Part shown: one piece after another, positions 10,590-22,277 of the stretch
How positions within the stretch are numbered: position 1 is the stretch's first letter
How the letters are laid out: every line of letters starts with the position of its first letter
Assembly (NCBI GenBank): GCA_030248295.1
Contig: JASANH010000209.1
Span: forward strand, 62,001-126,000
Length of the DNA: 64,000 bases
Direction of reading: 5' to 3'
Source: Mesodorylaimus sp. YZB2_4
Lineage: Eukaryota > Nematoda > Enoplea > Dorylaimida > Dorylaimidae
Notes under the pieces: generated by a model
Told to the model about the DNA's origin: nothing
The model's database searches: none
What the model saw: the letters and a program-made list of their open reading frames with translations, nothing else
Translations under genes and position numbers: made by a program

Positions 10590-13500
10590 ATGGAAGCGAA
10601 TAAAGAACAGGCCGATCGATGTGTCGAACTTGGATTAAAGCATTTACGAGAAGGAAATCGAGAGAATGCGTTGAAATTCTTTCGAAAAGCCGAACGATTA
10701 CACCCGTCTCAACGAGTATCAGGTATGATTTCTTGTGTTACTTGAGATATATCTGTTATTTTCAGTGTGTTTTTTGAAAAAAACTGTTTGCAAATTGCAA
10801 AACCATCTAAATCCAATTTGTCTCTAGACTTAATCGAGAAAGCTCAAAATTCCGAAAACCAACCACCGCAACAGAACGGGTCGGCTGCCAGTGATGGGTA
10901 CGGTGCCTTTGACCAGTACGAACAGCAAAACGGTGCTAGGTACAATATTCTAATTTACTAAATCCTTCTTTTGTAATCTCATCTTTTTTTGCAGAAATCG
11001 CTTTCACAATAGCAAATCGCAACCGAATTTTGCTGATAAATCATCGGAATCGCATACAAAGGCAAACACAAATAAAACAAAAGCAGAATCAGCCCGTGAT
11101 CGATCGTCGTCGCGTCATCGTGATCGTGCCGCGTCCTCGTCATCGGCCAGCGCTCATCGGACGGCCTCGACACCGCAATTAGGTGTCGATTATACCAAGG
11201 AACAACAAGAAGCTGTAGAAAGGTATACGTGTTGAAATTTGTGTCAAGAAATATCATAAAACGCTTCCATTATTCTAGAATTCGTCATTGTAAAGATTAC
11301 TATGACATTTTGAACGTGAAAAAAGAATCGTGCGATGAAGACGAATTGAAAAAGCAGTATAGGAAATTAGCATTGAAACTTCACCCTGATAAGAATCGTG
11401 CACCAGGGGCAGCTGAAGCGTTTAAAGGTAAGTGAAGCGGATCGATAATTTTTATTTTCTTGATGATTTCACTTTTTTTAGCTGTGGGCAACGCGTACGC
11501 GGTTTTGAGCGACCCTACGAAAAGGCAGCGATACGATATGTATGGGACGGAAGATACGTCACACAGTACTAGTCGACGTCATCACCATCATCACGATACG
11601 TTCTTTGAATACGATTATAATCGAGGATTCGAAGGTGAGGATTCCATATCCCATTTTTCATATCTACTGACTCTACTGTAGTTATGCTAGGGCGAAGCGG
11701 CTTTAAAGATATGAGGCAGAAAAACTAGGGTTGAAAAATTAAATAAGAGCCATTCGAGGTCGTGACGTGACTCCTAATTAGGAGAGATCATAGAAATTTC
11801 GAGTTGAAAAATCATTGTCCTACAACTTTTTTCTTTTCCAGCTGATATGACGGCCGAAGAGATATTTAACATGTTTTTCGGTGGTGGTTTTCCGAGCGCT
11901 GATGTTCGGCGACGTCGAGCTCATTTCTATCAATATTCCGGAGGGGACGAGAACCGCACTGAGGTAGGTCAAGCAAGTAATGTGTAAAGAAGAATTTCCC
12001 CGCCTTATAAATTCAAATGCTTAGCGATTTCTTTCAAATTTTTTGAAAATCAGGACCAAGAAAGGATTTGCACTTGCAGGTGATGCACTTGCATTTGGCC
12101 AAGCTGTTGTAGGTTACTCGGCCCCCCCCCCCCCCCCCCCCCCCTATGAGATCGTCCAAGTCTTATGACCAATCTTCCTGTCCTGCGGCTCTTCCATCAA
12201 CATCAGATTTTGGGCCCTCAGACTCTTGGCGACGACTGTAGGAGAAAAGCCAGGTTTTCTTGAAACTGCTTCCAGTAAGTCTCTTAGCTGGTGGGGATGC
12301 TCCAGGCTGTGCGCACGCGATAGTACTCATTTTCCGTCTGATGCGTAGTATATGAACAATTTTTTCTTTCCAGAACACTTTTGGCGTCATGTTGCAGTTG
12401 ATGCCTATTCTAATCCTTGTATTTCTGAGCGTCGCCAGTCAATTTTTGGTGGCAGATCCCGCATTTAGCCTTCATCGAACCAAGTAAGAGAAGCCTTTCT
12501 TGAATCTTATCGTGGGTGAGAAGCGATGGCTCGTGTCATTGTTGTAGACCGTTTTACAGAACGCGAAAAATGCAAAATTTGAATTTCCCGCTGCAAGCCG
12601 CTTATGACAGTTTGACACATGAAAAGTTCCTCACTTGAAAGCTTGTGCGCGTGCCGCTCATAGAGCTTTTTAAAACAGAATAGCAGCAAATTCAGGCTGC
12701 CTCTTGTCAATATAACAAATTAAAGCCATAAATCAGGAAAACTATTGACAGAAAGTTTCGGTAAATGCATTTATCGCACAGGCTTCAATATGAAGTGACT
12801 TTTCGTCTTTGCAAAACTGTCATAAGCGAGACGCAGCGGAGAATTCAAACTTTGCGTTGTGAAATAGTCTATTGGACCGTCAGTGGATGGGGATGAGGTC
12901 CCTTCACACGTCTTGAGTGACTGGTGGCGGTTTGAATGTCCTGATGAGTCTTCCGACGTAATTGATGCCTCCAGCTGACATTCCGCCGGTGCAGAGTCAT
13001 CACAAGCCTGTGTGCTTGGCCCAGAAACCGCCAGCAGGCGGTAGGGGGATTGGGTAATATACTCCTCGACTCATCCAGTTCTGAGGCTAGTGGAGATAAG
13101 AAAATCAGGAAATTGGGATGTCATGGGAGATGCCCAGTGTGATATTCGCCTCACCTGCATATGTTATCTGCTGGGCTGTAGCGAGGTGAGGGGTGCAAGT
13201 TCCCAGGACCCGGCCCCACCGAAGTGGTACCTTTCATATACTCGCTTGTCAAACATGATGCTTCCAGCTGACGCTCCGGTTTTCAGCAAATACACGGAAC
13301 AGAGGATGACACCGGATATGCAAGTGGTATATTTTGTGAAACCGGATTTTCTGAAGAATTATCAAAACAGTTTGCATCGAGTCGAGAAACAGGTGGAAGA
13401 AGAATTTGTCAACAATCTTCGAGCAAATTGTTTCAGGGAACGGAGTCATAGTAAGTAAATTTTTTTGGGGAAAGTATAAAAATTTCAAATTTTGAATTGT

Positions 13501-13616
13501 TTTCAGAGGAAACAATGATGTGGCGGGCCAGGACGTACGGCGATGCTGTTTTGTACGAGAAAGCGCATTCGTTACGGACTCCGTCATGTGATAAGTTGAC
13601 TGAACTTTATGCGTAA
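10590..13616 (+). CDS. DNAJB12/DNAJB14-type J-domain co-chaperone (9 exons)
   Basis: Hsp40 co-chaperone that in the known family is ER-anchored with its J domain facing the cytosol, recruiting Hsp70 for membrane-protein quality control. Exons: 10590-10722, 10828-10939, 10995-11222, 11279-11427, 11482-11634, 11842-11963, 12374-12483, 13287-13450, 13507-13616; the joined frame is 426 aa, all junctions in phase. The N-terminus ([15 protein letters not shown], then [15 protein letters not shown]) is the family TPR-like helix pair. A Ser/Asp/Arg linker leads to the J domain at ~157-220 ([12 protein letters not shown] in KLHPDKNR). A His run and a GGGFPS segment follow, then one TM helix (~305-322, [19 protein letters not shown]) and the family C-terminal domain (DUF1977-like), ending [13 protein letters not shown]. 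The length fits vertebrate DNAJB12/14 (~375-410 aa). Intron 7 (12484-13286) holds a foldback repeat and most of a longer repeat whose remainder lies just past the stop. Confidence 0.93.
12122..12144 (+). repeat. Poly-C tract in DNAJ intron 6
   Basis: About 23 consecutive C within the 410-bp intron between DNAJ exons 6 and 7. It may form a G-quadruplex or i-motif on one strand or be prone to slippage; this is inference. Confidence 0.8.
12565..12862. mobile_element. MITE with GCGGGAAATTCAAATTT-type inverted ends
   Basis: Left end GCAAAATTTGAATTTCCCGC (12572) and right end GCGGAGAATTCAAACTTTGC (~12837) are inverted. Matching subterminal sequence includes CGCTTATGACAGTTT on the left and AAACTGTCATAAGCG on the right. 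It lies wholly in DNAJ intron 7. Related ends occur at ~17965, 33308, 33393, 44185, 47870 and 54657. Confidence 0.65.
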
Positions 13617-13826
13617 GATTATTTGGGCCATAAAAAGTAGAAAATTAGGATTTGTGTTTATTAGGTGGGTCGGATTTTTAGACGAGGGCGGGGTCCTGTA
13701 TGTACTCTACAAGAGCCGACGTTATAGGGCGGCTTGAAAAGGTATGATATTGCCAGCTGGTTACGCTTTGATTGTTGTGATGGACCTAATTATCTCTAAT
13801 CAGTGTGTGCGTTTTTGTAAGTAAAT
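12858..13826 (+). repeat. Repeat R1, left copy, split around the last two DNAJ exons
   Basis: 12858-13210 and 13737-13826 together match, as reverse complement, the contiguous 17479-17960. The 526 bp between them (13211-13736) hold DNAJ exons 8 and 9 and are absent from the right copy. Shared runs include GAGATAAGAAAATCAGGAAA and ATTGCCAGCTGGTTACGC. Confidence 0.75.
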
Positions 13827-13863
13827 CCCTCCCTTTTACTTGACTTATTCAAAAGAGGACTGG

Positions 13864-15890
13864 CTAGGACTGTTGCCCGGCACTCTCCCACAGGTTGCCG
13901 TAGAGCATGTCATTGAAGGACCTATCGTTGAAGCCCTCTGGAATGATCCTCTGAATATCGATGGGCTTGAAATATTGTAGTCGATGGAAATCGGGTTCTT
14001 GCTCGCTGCCATCGGTGACCGGGTACAAGGCTTCGTAGTGACGATCGTCGCCCGATCCGTGGATTGCATACGCATTGAACTTGGTGATATTCGGTGGGAA
14101 ATAAGCCAGTGGAATTTCGAATACGCTGCGCCAATTCCATCCTTCGAACGTGTTTTGAACGACGATATCGAGATTCTGACCTAAATTGAAAGCTTTCCTT
14201 TGTCCGTGCAGCAAAATAACCAACCAGTGTCCGTGGGGTCCGATTTCCACTTCCAAATATTGATCCTTATCGTTGGCGAAAAATACTTCGATACATTCGT
14301 AATTCCATAAATTTGCGAGATAACCACCTGCTGCAGGTTCTTTCGGTGCTGGTGGATCGTTGAAGAATGGACCTTGAGCGAACATTTTCACACCGTGTTT
14401 GGGTGATTTGCCACTATTATTTTTAGAAAACCATTCCATTTGGAACAAAAATGGATCGTGATCCACTGGATCGCCTTTCCATGTCTGAAACGAGGAAATT
14501 CGCCTCATGTGTGTGCCATTAGAGGGTCTTCGAACGAGGGTGACAAAGAGAAGCCAGGCACCCCTGTTATGGCGCACGATAGTCTATGCCCACGGGGGGG
14601 GGGGGGGGTCAGGTTGTTCGTGCAACTGAGCGGTTCAGGGAGGAAAGGCCTAGCCTGCAGAGTAGCGATCACTGAGAAGCGTCAACCCCTCAGGCGTGTG
14701 TGCTTTGCCCCTGTGGTGCAGTATGTAATGTATCTATGTGGTGCACTATGTCATGTAACCAGCGCACCTAGGCGGCGGGAGATGCGAGAGACCGAAGTCA
14801 GTATGGATAAAAATCCTCCCACTTGAGCAGGCAAACCTTTCGACTATATCTAAGGCTGAAACATCAACTAGACGGGCTGACGTGTCCTAGCCAAGGAAGA
14901 TCAATAATTCTTTCTCTCTCGCCATAGCCAGGCAGTGAGATTACTACAGTAATGATAGGATGTTGGTCGGATGCACCTGGTCCTATGTTGTCAACGCTGG
15001 CGACCAGATCCATTGTCAATGGCTCAGCAAAGACCAAAGTCAACACAAGAAGAGTGTAGCGACCATAGCGTGACGATGTCTTGATAGCCCCGGATATCAC
15101 CCACAGACAAACCAAGTACCTGCCCCAAAGTAAGCATCGACCGACCCTACCCTTGGCCCGACCCAATCCAGGGCCTGGATAGACCTGATGTTGATCTGAT
15201 GCGCTCAAATGTCACACTCTCGTCAACCTGGTCAGTTTCCTCGCTGTCTTAGCCAGCCAAATACCTGCCCCAAGCATCGACCGCAGTCCTCGCCTAGGGC
15301 CCTGCTCTTACTCTGGCTAATCCCCGCTGACAGTAAGTGAACTACCCCAACCACGTCTTCCAAGATTTCTAGGCGCCCCAAGCAGCAAAAGTCCCTCCTA
15401 CCCCCTTGCTCACAGCGCGGGCAACCCCAGTTCAAGCCTGCGTGAATGAAGATAATCCATCTAGAAATATCCTCCCTGGCATGACACCCTTCAGTCTGGT
15501 TTTTCTCCCATCTGGCTGCGCAGAGCTCCTGCTTTCCTCACAATTCTGCCTACACATCTCGGCTTTTAATCTAGACAGCAAGCATCAAACAAAGATTGCC
15601 TGATTTCAGAGACAAAAATTTGAGCGTTGATCGGGATTCGAACCCGCTCCTCTGGAATGACTGCTCCAGCGCGCAATGCTTATCGTTAGTTTATTGTACA
15701 CCAAGTGATTGGCCCGCTCACGTGTCGACTTGCAAAGTAAGCTGCACCAGTGACCTCAGAGGCGCGGGTTCGAGTCCCATTTTTTCCACATGCCACCCCA
15801 TCCACTCCATACCTGATTGATCACAAAATCGATTCCACCCAAAGTAGTATTCTCCAATTGACATCCAGCAGCAAGTGGTGCGACAGACAT
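13864..15890 (-). CDS. UPF0462 (C4orf33 homologue), copy A
   Basis: Two exons: 15890-15813 (MSVAPLAAG to DFVINQ) and 14484-13864 (TWKGDPVDHDPF to AGQQS), 232 aa, phase-0 intron with a GTATGG donor. The family is defined by vertebrate C4orf33 (~199 aa), of unknown biochemical role. Family hallmarks are visible: a start resembling DFKIEHTWDG, NLWNYECIEVFF, QYLEVEIGPHGHW, PLAYFPPNITKFNAYAIHG, YEALYP and DFHRLQYFKP. The ATG stands two bases after a TTTAG acceptor-like site, also present in copy B, suggesting an upstream non-coding exon or trans-splicing. The 1.3-kb intron contains a poly-G tract and repeats not shared with copy B. Against copy B, the 3' ~310 bp are almost identical while the 5' half of exon 2 has diverged with many amino-acid changes. 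The frame is intact, so it is probably functional. Confidence 0.87.
14579..15600. other. Lineage-specific insertion in the UPF0462 copy A intron
   Basis: The copy A intron is ~800 bp longer than that of copy B. The extra sequence begins near a poly-G run (~14587) and includes the motif CATCAACTAGACGGGCTGACG, shared loosely with repeats at 51325, 52500 and 47605. No gene is seen in it. Confidence 0.5.
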
Positions 15891-16110
15891 TTGCTAAACA
15901 CAGAATCCATTTTACACCCTTTATCCATCACTTTTAGAATATATCAAAGAGCTCCCAGTCCACGCCATCAAATCCTTCCCCCCCCAATCAATAACCTTTG
16001 GAATCATAAGGCATCCCAAAAAGGTTCACCCTTTCACTGCCCCCCACTATGATCGAGCTCCTACATCTACCATTCTCGCAAAGAACATCTACAATACCTC
16101 TTGCAAAACT
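15600..16110 (-). repeat. Segmental duplication, 5' part, copy A
   Basis: Matches 41000-41460 over exon 1 of UPF0462, the intron segment with inverted tRNA-like ends, and ~200 bp upstream of the ATG (CACGCCATC..., CCCTTTCACTGCCCC...). The duplication therefore covered promoter, both exons and 3' flank. Confidence 0.75.
15627..15783. repeat. Element with inverted tRNA-like (B-box) ends, copy A
   Basis: Starts with GGGATTCGAACCCGC (antisense B box) and ends with GCGGGTTCGAGTCCC (sense B box) ~155 bp later. Part of the segmental duplication, so homologous to 41008-41160. Confidence 0.6.
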
Positions 16111-16111
16111 G

Positions 16112-18284
16112 ATGTTTCATTTTGAGTGAATCCAAATCGATAAAGAAAAAATGCTAAAATCACAAACTTTTATTACATTCTTTGAATAATTTTTTTGAAA
16201 CTGAACTCACTAAAGCAGAAATAAGAAATCAATTTCATTTTGTAAATGTATCCAGCCAAAAAAAAGGCCGAATAGACGACCCTTTTCGTGTCTACTCAAT
16301 ACGGAGCAACTACTAAAGTCATAAAGGCATCAAAAGGGAAAGGATACACCCAGGCAAGACACCTCACCACAGCACCACACATCTGCATATTTACTCGCCT
16401 TCCAGTTCCTTCACTTTTCCGTGCATCCTGGCGCGACTGGACGACGAGTCATTGATGCACTGCCGCCATCGAACTAGTCGAGTCTGGCGAATGGTCTAAT
16501 CGTGAGTGTGCACATATTTGGCTCTACATGCAGTATGCACGAAAGTGCTGGCTTGGCTCCTGAAGTTTGTACTTCAGGTCTGATCATGAATGAGGTAATG
16601 CTTTATCTTCTTCCAGCCCCTGATCGACGACTGTTGTCTGGCTCTCTCGAATCACTGCAGTAGAAGGTCGACTGGCGATACTCTGCACTCTGCGCGGAGT
16701 GCCCGCATTTTCATTCTGCGTGAGTCAAAATAAGATCTGTTTTTGACATGAATTTCTGAGTAATTTCTGTGTCGGCATCTATTTCGGGCTAAGATGTCAT
16801 ACGTTCTTAGCATCTCTAAATGGTCACTAGGGCTCAACATGAATCCTAAGATGACGTAGACCTGGGGAATGTAAAGGTCGCGTCTATAGCCCCCTTCGGG
16901 TCTGTGGTCTAGCGGGTAACAGGAATCGCCCCTTTGGTAATAAACACATTTTGGTCGAATGTCCACTCGCCATCTATGAATGCCAAGGACATGCCAACCT
17001 TGCATTACAGCATCTGGAGCCGGGGCGATAATATCTTTATTTAATGATAATAGACCCCAAAAGGTGCAACGTCGTCCAACACTCGAAAAATGTCAAGGCC
17101 TCAAAAAAGTTCAGGCACTGTAGCTAAAATTGATGTTCTTGGTTGACTACACGCATGAATACCAAGGCTTGTCTGGTAAAGCTTTCGCGCGAAGCGCAAC
17201 GCTTCAGAGAATTTGGAGAGATGTTTCAAGACCTCCTCATGCCTCGTCAAGGACTCGATCGCACTGCCACAAGATCACGATGTTTTTGCTTTGAGGAGTT
17301 TTCAAAGCTATGGACGAAACAAGAACCCCTGAAATTAAGAAACTGGATTATCCACTGTTCAAGGTTATAACTAGATCAGGACAAGATTATCCTGCCCCTT
17401 CGATACGAGGCAGCAGGAAGCCAGCTTGGTCGCTCCAATATTCTAAAAGCAGTGTCAGCAGTGTGGCAGTGATTTACTTACAAAAACGCACACACTGATT
17501 GGAGATAATTAGGTCCATTACAACAATCAAAGCGTAACCAGCTGGCAATATCATACCACAGGGTCCTGGGGACTTGTATCTTACCTCGCCTACAGCCCAG
17601 CAGATACCATATGCAGGTGAGGCGAATATCACACTGGGCATCTCCCATGACATCCCAGTTTTCTGATTTTCTTATCTCCACTGGCCTCGGAACTGGATGA
17701 GTCGAGAAGTAAATTACCCGACTCCCATTAAAGACTTGTTACCCCCCCCCCCCCCCACCAACCGCCTGCTGGGCCAAGCACACAGGCTCGTGATGACCCT
17801 CTGCACAGGCGGAACGTCAGCTGGAGGCATCACGCTGGAAGACTTATTAGGATATAGGCAAAACCGCCATCAGTCAGTCCCCGTGATTCGGATCCAGATG
17901 TGTGAAGGGACCTCACCACATCCACTGACGGTCCAATAGACCATTTCACAGATCTGCTACAACGCAAAATTTGAATTTCCCGCTGCGTGTATCGCGTCGC
18001 TTCCCGTCGCTGCGACCATTTCGTTGCCTGCTTGTAGGCGTGCTGATTGAGCGACTGTATTTGGAGAGTTCTTTCCATCATGCACAGATCTAATACGGTT
18101 GTCTGAAAACGGACCCTCCTTTTCCCGCGGGTAAGGGGCTTGTTAGTTGACCTCGTCTTGCCATCGACCAGGGTCAATCCGGGATGCATGCCAGGCAAGA
18201 GCGCGTGTTTTTTTAAAAAATTTTTGTGGGTCGATGCCTGTTTTTGCCTCTAGCCGGCCAGCAGTCAAACCTTATAAGCAGGGC
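16112..18284. other. Intergenic, repeats only
   Basis: Apart from repeat R1 and a tRNA-like fragment at ~16905 (GTGGTCTAGCGGGTAAC), I see no gene. The minus-strand ORF at 16652-17005 overlaps the tRNA-like fragment and has no recognisable domain. Confidence 0.5.
17479..17983 (-). repeat. Repeat R1, right copy, uninterrupted
   Basis: Inverted relative to the copy around DNAJ exons 8-9. Contains a short poly-C run (~17743) and ends beside the motif AAAATTTGAATTTCCCGC. Short ORFs here mirror those of the left copy and are not credible genes. Confidence 0.75.
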
Positions 18285-18560
18285 TGTGAGGGGACCAGCA
18301 CACAGCGGCGTCCCTCTGCGTGTCTCCACTAGGAGCACCTCCACGCGAGGGCATCCTGGACTGGACACCGACTTCCTTGGACGATGGCGGGCGGGCTGTA
18401 AACCCTGTCGGTGTTCGACAGCCGAGACTGTCTTCTAGTTTGGCTTCCTTCTCTCCACTCGGAGCACCTCGGCGGCACCGGGTGAGTCACCCGCGCCCTG
18501 GTGTGCAAGGTCAGCGAGGGCTTTTGGCTCGCAAACCGACCTCCATCACCAGAGATCAAA
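18285..18560 (+). repeat. Interspersed repeat, family B, partial copy 3
   Basis: Shares the GTGAGGGGACCAGCACAC, TCCCTCTGCGTGTCTCC and CACGCGAGGGCATCCTG segments with the copies at 500 and 8365, but its second half differs. Confidence 0.55.
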
Positions 18561-19858
18561 CCTTTAATGGAATCCACCAAAAAATAAAAAAGGCACTTTT
18601 GTACCTATTCTGGTTCTACTAAGTGCTTTTGCGCACTCAGTTAGCATAAACGAACAGGAGGTCTAAAAGTGGTCAGCTTGGAGGGACCTCCGACTTTGGC
18701 GCCTAATATCTCGAGATAGGTGAAAGATTGAAACTTTTCGCGACTATTATTCGATTCCTCATTCATTTGCGATCGCGTTGATGCGTCGTTGATTGAGAAA
18801 GACCGAAAGATCAGTGAGTTATGGCCAATATCCCCGAAGCACTTTCAAAACGCACTTTCGTTTTTTTGGGATAATCCCGTGAAAATCGAGTGGGCATAAA
18901 TAAGCATTGCTGCATCAGTATCATCACTTATTGGCGCGTCGAATTCACACAAAAAAAACGGGGTCAAAAATTGAAGCTTAAACCCTGTTTTAACCTTTTA
19001 TTTATTTTTTGTGCTCCGCCCTTTTATGGACGTGTTGTCTGTTGCTGCAGAAATATGCAGGTACAATACCATGCATATACACAGTGGCCGTGATCTGGTA
19101 TTAGTTCCGGATACTGTATTTGTCGAGTACCATATCACCTAGCTTGTTTTTCTGACTCATTTAGTATAGCTTGTGACCAACATGGCGTACACAACAGTGC
19201 CGGATATAACTATTCACACACGGGCATAAATTGTGGGCCACGCTGCATGCCAGTATGGCCAATAACGCCAAAGCCCTTTTAAAAACCGTTTTTGGGGATA
19301 ATCCAATGAAAATCGAGTGTGCACAAAAAAGCATTGCTGCACCACTATCATCAATCATTGGCGCGTCAAACACATAAAAACGGGGGTCAAAAATTGAAGC
19401 TTGGACGTGTTGTCTTTTGCTGCAGAAATATACAGATACAATATTATGTATACATACAGTGGCCGTGATCTGGTATTAATGCCGGATACTGTATTTGTCG
19501 AGTACCATATCACCTAGCTTGTTTGTTTCTTTCCTTGTTTTTTCATCCATCGGTCACAGTTGGCGTTGTAATGTCTGCTAGTTTTGGGCAACCAAAGGCC
19601 TGGCAATGTTGTTTGGCTACGGAAGATCTGTTCCCTGCTGTGAAAATGAGGAAATCAGATTATTCAATGCATTGTTAGTTCAACTAAGCACAAGACTTTA
19701 TACAAACTGCTTCATTGTTAACCTCGCGAAAGGCGTGAGACCAGCGCAACTTGTGTCATGCGGTAAGAAAATTTAATTTCAAACGAATTTTCTCCAGCCT
19801 AAAAAGAAGGGTTCTTTGTCAGAAGTGCCAAGTCTCCGCCTAATAATAGCAAACATTT
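18556..19858. repeat. Left arm of long inverted repeat flanking the GPCR gene
   Basis: Reverse-complement match to 23264-24184, from CTTTAATGGAATCCACCAAA at the outer edge to TAATAATAGCAAACAT at the inner edge. The left arm contains an internal direct repeat (about 18870-19150 and 19290-19530) and a segment at 19151-19252 whose counterpart lies outside the right arm (24285-24388). Confidence 0.85.
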
Positions 19859-21057
19859 CGCATATCTTAGTTCTACAAGGCGGAACTAGGTCCGACCGTG
19901 TCATGTGAGCAAACTGTGTCAATTCAATTTATTGAACAAAATATCCCCACTAATCTCACGGCGGCTATATGGAGCATAAAAAGCAGTGTGGAGTTGACAT
20001 CGGAAAGAAATATGTTTTGAGCAGGTGAGCAATCTCCCAGATGAAGATTAATGAGAGAAGTCGATAAAGGTAAAAAATTCTTGAGCTGCTTTTTCCAACG
20101 TCATATTTTGAACCAACACCTTTCCGACACCTTTTTTTGAAACCGAATAAATTTGAAACATGCTCAAATTGGATGAGGAGGCCCATGAAACTCATCAATC
20201 GCCTATCATATTAAGGTGTGAAAGAAGTCGTTCCGCTGCCAACTACAGCAGTGAAACGTATCTGTTGATGTAAATTCGTAGTTCTAGCGCGTTCTCTCAG
20301 GACTTTGCTGATGGCCGCTGCAATGAAACCTTGACAACACATTTTTGCATCCACTCTAGGAAAGGCTCAGGGCTGCTTCGATGTAGCGAAAAATGGGTTC
20401 TCGTTTCCAACAGGTTCCTCGTTCGTTCTTTGGGTAAATGCAGTCCAGCCGTCAAAAGGATAGTAATTCTAAAAAACTTTTGTCTTGTCGGTTGACTTCA
20501 TCCTCTAGAGCAAAACAACTTTTTGACCAGTGGTCGGCATATGCGAATCGCAAGGAAGCGGGAGACACGGCATTTTGGTTTACCTTTTACCTCATCTCGA
20601 AACAAAGGAGATCGTGGATGCACGCAGATAGTCTGCCTGTTTACTAGTCTAGCTTCCGTCTCTTTACTTGTTTTGAGAAGTGGTATGGGCTCTCCAGAAA
20701 CTTGTGTGCCAGATCAGACAGATCGATCAACGCGACGCACACTGACGCATGTAAGCCAAGCCAACGGCAGCAAGCGATCGATCCTCAAAGAGCGACCACC
20801 ACTTTGCCGCCAGAAGATCATTTGATTGCCAGGCTAAACGCTCCTCCTCGAATTTTAGCCCCACCAACGGACTCTCCAAGATACAGTGATTTTAGCAAAT
20901 TTCTCACCCACTAGAAGCCTGGTGGATCACTTTCCTTATCCCTACTGTACTGCTCTTTTAGTTCGCCATACCCCAAGCAATCTGTACTTCTGCATACAAT
21001 TTCTCGCACCACCATCCTTTTATATATCAAGCTAGGTCAGCATTTGTTACATTTGTT
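19859..21057. other. Intergenic region downstream of the GPCR gene
   Basis: No convincing gene. The plus-strand ORFs at 20438-20914 overlap each other in different frames, show no domain and no splice logic. Confidence 0.45.
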
Positions 21058-22277
21058 CTAATGCTCGATCACTGGTAACGTCGCGGCAGGCTGCGATGAT
21101 GCGGGTTTATTTCTTTGGATTGTGGTAACTGTGGTCATTGCCCGCGATGGCTCCACTTTGTTACCTCCGCCCTTGCAGAATGGGAGCGATGCTTGTCTGA
21201 CATCGGCATTAGTGACCAGAAGCATGGCGACGTTTGTGAACACGTCCATGCAACTGACCACCCCACCGTAAGCCGTCATTCGTTGTTTGTACGCCTCGGG
21301 TACCGCGCTGGTCAAAGTGAGCAGCAGTTTTGCCGACAGTGCCAGGCCGCAGTGCATGAGCACGAGGTTGCGCAGGATAGGCATCAACTTTAGCTGACGC
21401 TGCAGTGCCACGTTGGCCGCTTCAGTTGCCTTGTCCGTGCTCTTCTTCATGGCCTTGACTTTGATGTGGACGTAGATGATTAGAATGAAGTAGAGGACCA
21501 TGATGACACCCACCATCACCAGATCGATGTATTGCGAGTACTCGTTAAAGTACTCATTGAGGAAACTGTACAGATTTATGCACTCTACCTTCTCCAACAT
21601 GTGGTCGCCCAAGTAGGAGGGCAATAACTTGAGAGTCGACAGAATTATGAATTCTGCCACGCAAAGCTGCAATGCCGATTTCGTTGTCAGGAGTCGATAA
21701 TAGTTGCTGGCCACTAAATGAAAGCGGAGGTTAGAAAAGTGAGGTTCTTAGAAAAGAGATTTCTATACCTACCGATAGCCACTACCCGGTCAGCGACCAG
21801 AGTGCACAGCAGGAACATCTCGATGGTCCAGCCGTTGATGAGCCAAAAATGGATGCAGTGACACACGATACGTCGTTGCCACGTGTCCAGGATTTTCACA
21901 GTGCGTAGCGACCTATAGATGGCCATGACCAAGAACTGAATGCAGACTCCAGTGCGGCAAAACGTTAAACAGCCAACTATGACGAAGAAACGAGTGCGCA
22001 GACTTTTCTTTCTCCATATGCCCAACCAGATCAGAATACTGCACACTGTAGATACTATGCCGCACAGAAAAGCATAGAAGAAGATCAGTTGTATCCACAG
22101 TTCGTAAGATGTCAAATTGACTGCTGGCGCTGCGGCTGGGATCACAGAGCTTCGGTTAATGTAGTGTGTACCATTGAAAAAGTGGGTGTCGTTGACCAGG
22201 GTCAAATTAGAACCAACATAGAAATAAGTTTCGTTTTTGAACTGATCTCGGTCGTTGGCTGCTGTCGACGAGTCCAT
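21058..22277 (-). CDS. Orphan 7TM G-protein-coupled receptor (2 exons)
   Basis: Predicted plasma-membrane receptor. Exon 1 is 22277-21773 and exon 2 is 21713-21058, joined in phase 1 across a 59-bp intron, 386 aa. The N-terminal ~55 residues carry five or six N-glycosylation sequons (NET, NLT, NDT, NGT, NRS, NLT) and no signal peptide. Seven hydrophobic segments follow: near LWIQLIFFYAF, FFVIVGCLTF, WTIEMFLLCTLVADRV, LQLCVAEFIILSTL, YIDLVMVGVIMVLYF, LRNLVLMHCGLALSA and VVSCMDVFTNVAMLL. The DRV after TM3 takes the place of rhodopsin-class DRY, and the intron falls just after it. The C-tail is short and Ser/Thr-rich. I cannot assign a ligand or subfamily; it could be a nematode-type chemoreceptor or a diverged peptide receptor. 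A TTTCAG site ~30 nt upstream of the ATG could be a trans- or cis-splice acceptor. Inverted repeats flank the gene. Confidence 0.75.

Noticed and set aside
16652..17005. 117-codon minus-strand ORF
   Set aside because: Overlaps a tRNA-like repeat fragment (~16905), has no recognisable domain, and no splice sites extend it.
20438..20914. Overlapping plus-strand ORFs downstream of the GPCR gene
   Set aside because: They lie in different frames over the same bases, with no domain or splice pattern.
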